This document shows, piece by piece, positions 62,428-64,000 of a stretch of 64,000 nucleotides of DNA. The position numbers and the translations under genes were made by a program. How positions within the stretch are numbered: the stretch's first letter is position 1; every line of letters begins with the position of its first letter. Below the pieces are notes generated by a model. That model saw only the letters and a list, made by a program, of their open reading frames with translations. It did not search any database and had not been told where the DNA came from. The DNA is taken from NCBI RefSeq assembly GCF_022524345.1, contig NZ_JAKWJU010000002.1, forward strand, positions 4,378,501 to 4,442,500, given 5' to 3'. This stretch comes from Streptomyces marispadix. Its GTDB lineage: Bacteria; Actinomycetota; Actinomycetes; Streptomycetales; Streptomycetaceae.

Positions 62428-63642
62428 CTAAGCGTCCGGTCCGACCGTCACGCCGAACTCGCCCTCCGCGACCCTGGCCCTCAGCTTCTCCCCCTCGCCG
62501 GTCTCCTCCGGCGACCTGATCACGCTGCCGTCCTCCCGCTGAAGCACCGCGTACCCCCGCTTTAGCGTCGCAGCCGGGGAGAGCGCGACGACCCGGGCGT
62601 GCGTGTGCGCCAGCTCGTCCTCTGCGCGCTCCAGCCGGTGCCCCAGAGTGCGCCGTGCGCGCGCCAGCAAGTGCCCGGTCTCCTCCGCCCGTTCGGCCGT
62701 CATCGCATACGGATCGGCCATCACGGGACGGCTCATGACATCGGCGAGGCCGCGCTCCTCCCGGTCGAGGAAGCCGTTGATCACCCGGTACGCCCGTGCT
62801 CTCAACTCCCTTACGCGCTCGTGCTCCTCGCCCACGTCGGGCACCACGTCCTTCGCCGCGTGCGTCGGCGTGCGAGAGCGCAGATCGGCGACGAGGTCGA
62901 GCAGCGGCGCGTCCGCCTCGTGCCCGATGGCCGAGACCACGGGCGTACCGCACGCCGCGACCGTGCGCACCAACTGCTCGTCGGAGAACGGCAGCAGGTC
63001 CTCCATGCTGCCGCCGCCACGGGTGACGATGATCACGTCGACGTCGGGGCGCTCGTCCAGCTCCCGCACCGCGTCGATCAGTTGGGGAACGGCCCGTACG
63101 CCCTGGACCGCCGTGTGCCGGACCTCGAAGCGGACCGCGGGCCAGCGCTCGCGCGCAGTGTGCAGCACGTCCCGCTCGGCGTCGGAGGCGCGGCCCGTGA
63201 CGAGCCCGACGCGGCCCGGCAGGAACGGCAGCCGCCGCTTGCGCTCGGCGGCGAACAGGCCCTCCGCCGCCAGCGACTTCTTCAACTGCTCCAGCCGCGC
63301 CAGCAGTTCGCCGATGCCGACCGGCCGGATCTCGGACGCCCTCAGCGACAGCGTGCCCGCCCGCCCGTACCAGACGGGCTTGGCGTGCACGACGACCCGC
63401 GCGCCCTCCGATACGACGTCCTTCACCCGATCGAAGACGTCACGGAAACAGGTGACGCTGATGGAGACGTCGCGCGAGGGATCGCGCAGCGTCAGGAACG
63501 CCATCCCCGCACCCGGCCTGGGCGAGAGCTGGATGATCTGCCCCTCGACCCACACGGCTCCCAGCCGGTCGATCCAGCCGCCGATCAGCCGGGACACCTC
63601 ACCGACGGGGACGGGGGCCTCGGGAGTGGTGATGAGAGCCAT
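62428..63642 (-). CDS. xseA: Exodeoxyribonuclease VII large subunit
   Basis: A 404-residue catalytic subunit. N-terminal OB-fold ([26 protein letters not shown]), catalytic domain ([78 protein letters not shown]) and a C-terminal coiled region. ATG at 63642 is the natural start. The gene leads an operon with xseB and perhaps the RutE-like gene. Confidence 0.95.
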   Translation of the reverse strand: MALITTPEAPVPVGEVSRLIGGWIDRLGAVWVEGQIIQLSPRPGAGMAFLTLRDPSRDVSISVTCFRDVFDRVKDVVSEGARVVVHAKPVWYGRAGTLSLRASEIRPVGIGELLARLEQLKKSLAAEGLFAAERKRRLPFLPGRVGLVTGRASDAERDVLHTARERWPAVRFEVRHTAVQGVRAVPQLIDAVRELDERPDVDVIIVTRGGGSMEDLLPFSDEQLVRTVAACGTPVVSAIGHEADAPLLDLVADLRSRTPTHAAKDVVPDVGEEHERVRELRARAYRVINGFLDREERGLADVMSRPVMADPYAMTAERAEETGHLLARARRTLGHRLERAEDELAHTHARVVALSPAATLKRGYAVLQREDGSVIRSPEETGEGEKLRARVAEGEFGVTVGPDA

Positions 63643-63737
63643 ACGAGGACACTAACGGCCGCCGCCGACAGCGCCGGTCCGCCGTACGCCGCGGCCGGCC
63701 CCTCCGCCGGGCAGCGCCCGTGCTCAACGCCCTTACG

Positions 63738-64000
63738 ATGGACGCATGTCTGCAACGCCCTCCCATCCCCTCGGGCCCGGCCCTGGGGAGACCCCAAGGT
63801 CCGACGCCGACGCCCCCGACCGCTCGGCCGCCGCCCGGCCGAGCCGCCGCCGACCACGCCGAGAAGCCCTCCGGGACCGAGGCCGACGCGAACGGCGACC
63901 GCCGCCGCGTGCTGCTCGCCGCGCCCCGCGGCTACTGCGCGGGCGTGGACCGCGCGGTCATCGCCGTCGAGCAGGCCCTGGAGCAGTACGGCGCCCCCGT
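63738..64000 (+). CDS. ispH: 4-hydroxy-3-methylbut-2-enyl diphosphate reductase, 5' end (start uncertain)
   Basis: [33 protein letters not shown] (from about 63900) is the diagnostic start of IspH, with the first cluster cysteine; this is the last enzyme of the MEP isoprenoid pathway. The C-terminal remainder lies outside the window. Two starts compete. ATG at 63738 is in frame but its first 33 codons have poor GC3. ATG at 63746 has a leaderless -10 (TACGAT, six bases upstream) and good GC3 ([15 protein letters not shown]) but is out of frame by one, implying an indel near 63835-63855. GTG at 63909 is the shortest option. Confidence 0.85.
   Translation, partial: MDACLQRPPIPSGPALGRPQGPTPTPPTARPPPGRAAADHAEKPSGTEADANGDRRRVLLAAPRGYCAGVDRAVIAVEQALEQYGAP

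Overview
The window is high-GC DNA (GC-rich third codon positions, GTG/TTG starts, AGGAGG ribosome sites, many promoters only 6-7 bases upstream of a start codon) and looks like core chromosome of a Streptomyces or close relative. From memory, the order pckG ... tad cluster ... fumC, fumarase A, wblI, glpX, xseBA, ispH resembles the S. coelicolor SCO4979-SCO5058 stretch. I see no insertion sequence, phage, CRISPR array or tRNA.

1-10 kb. After GTP-dependent PEP carboxykinase (cut by the window start) and a hemolysin III/PAQR membrane protein comes a divergent catabolic cluster: D-aminoacylase-family deacylase, D-serine dehydratase/D-threonine aldolase-like enzyme, PfkB sugar kinase (KDG-kinase type), IclR regulator, RidA and a GntP-family permease, with a perfect 17-bp palindrome between the divergent units. 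The set fits uptake of an N-acetyl amino-sugar acid, deacetylation, deamination to 2-keto-3-deoxygluconate and phosphorylation, that is, oxidative chitin/glucosaminate use. D-amino-acid catabolism is the main alternative. 10-14 kb: secreted trypsin-like protease, secreted GH18 chitinase with a DasR-type site inside its promoter, and a divergent NRAMP-like transporter.

14-25 kb. An actinobacterial Tad/Flp pilus operon: zinc-ribbon protein, CpaB, a TadZ/CpaE ATPase fused to a TadE pseudopilin, TadE, CpaF, TadB, TadC, Flp, TadG-like protein, lipoprotein and OmpA-like protein. No prepilin peptidase is in the window. A 59-codon gene and a probable 6C small RNA follow.

25-42 kb. Aldo/keto reductase, Z-isoprenyl transferase, PIN-PhoH protein, secreted lytic transglycosylase, AI-2E-family permease, alpha/beta-hydrolase membrane protein, XRE/DUF397 pair (with a frameshift), PadR-ABC-FtsX efflux or stress operon, and an SPFH protein with an overlapping small ribbon-helix-helix gene.

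42-46 kb. A Rox-type rifampicin monooxygenase lies downstream of a match to the rifamycin-associated element (RAE). The same element overlaps a good promoter on the other strand, pointing at a tiny ORF and an ANTAR-domain gene. A NarL-type two-component system follows.

46-64 kb. GAF-SpoIIE-HATPase phosphatase, methyltransferase, DUF402 protein, class II and class I fumarases, DUF1707 protein, WblI, SGNH hydrolase with TetR regulator, GlpX fructose-bisphosphatase, DUF4245 protein (frameshifted), RutE-like reductase, XseB/XseA and the start of IspH. Two genes carry clear one-base indels in G runs and ispH has a probable third, so the possibility of residual sequencing errors should be kept in mind.
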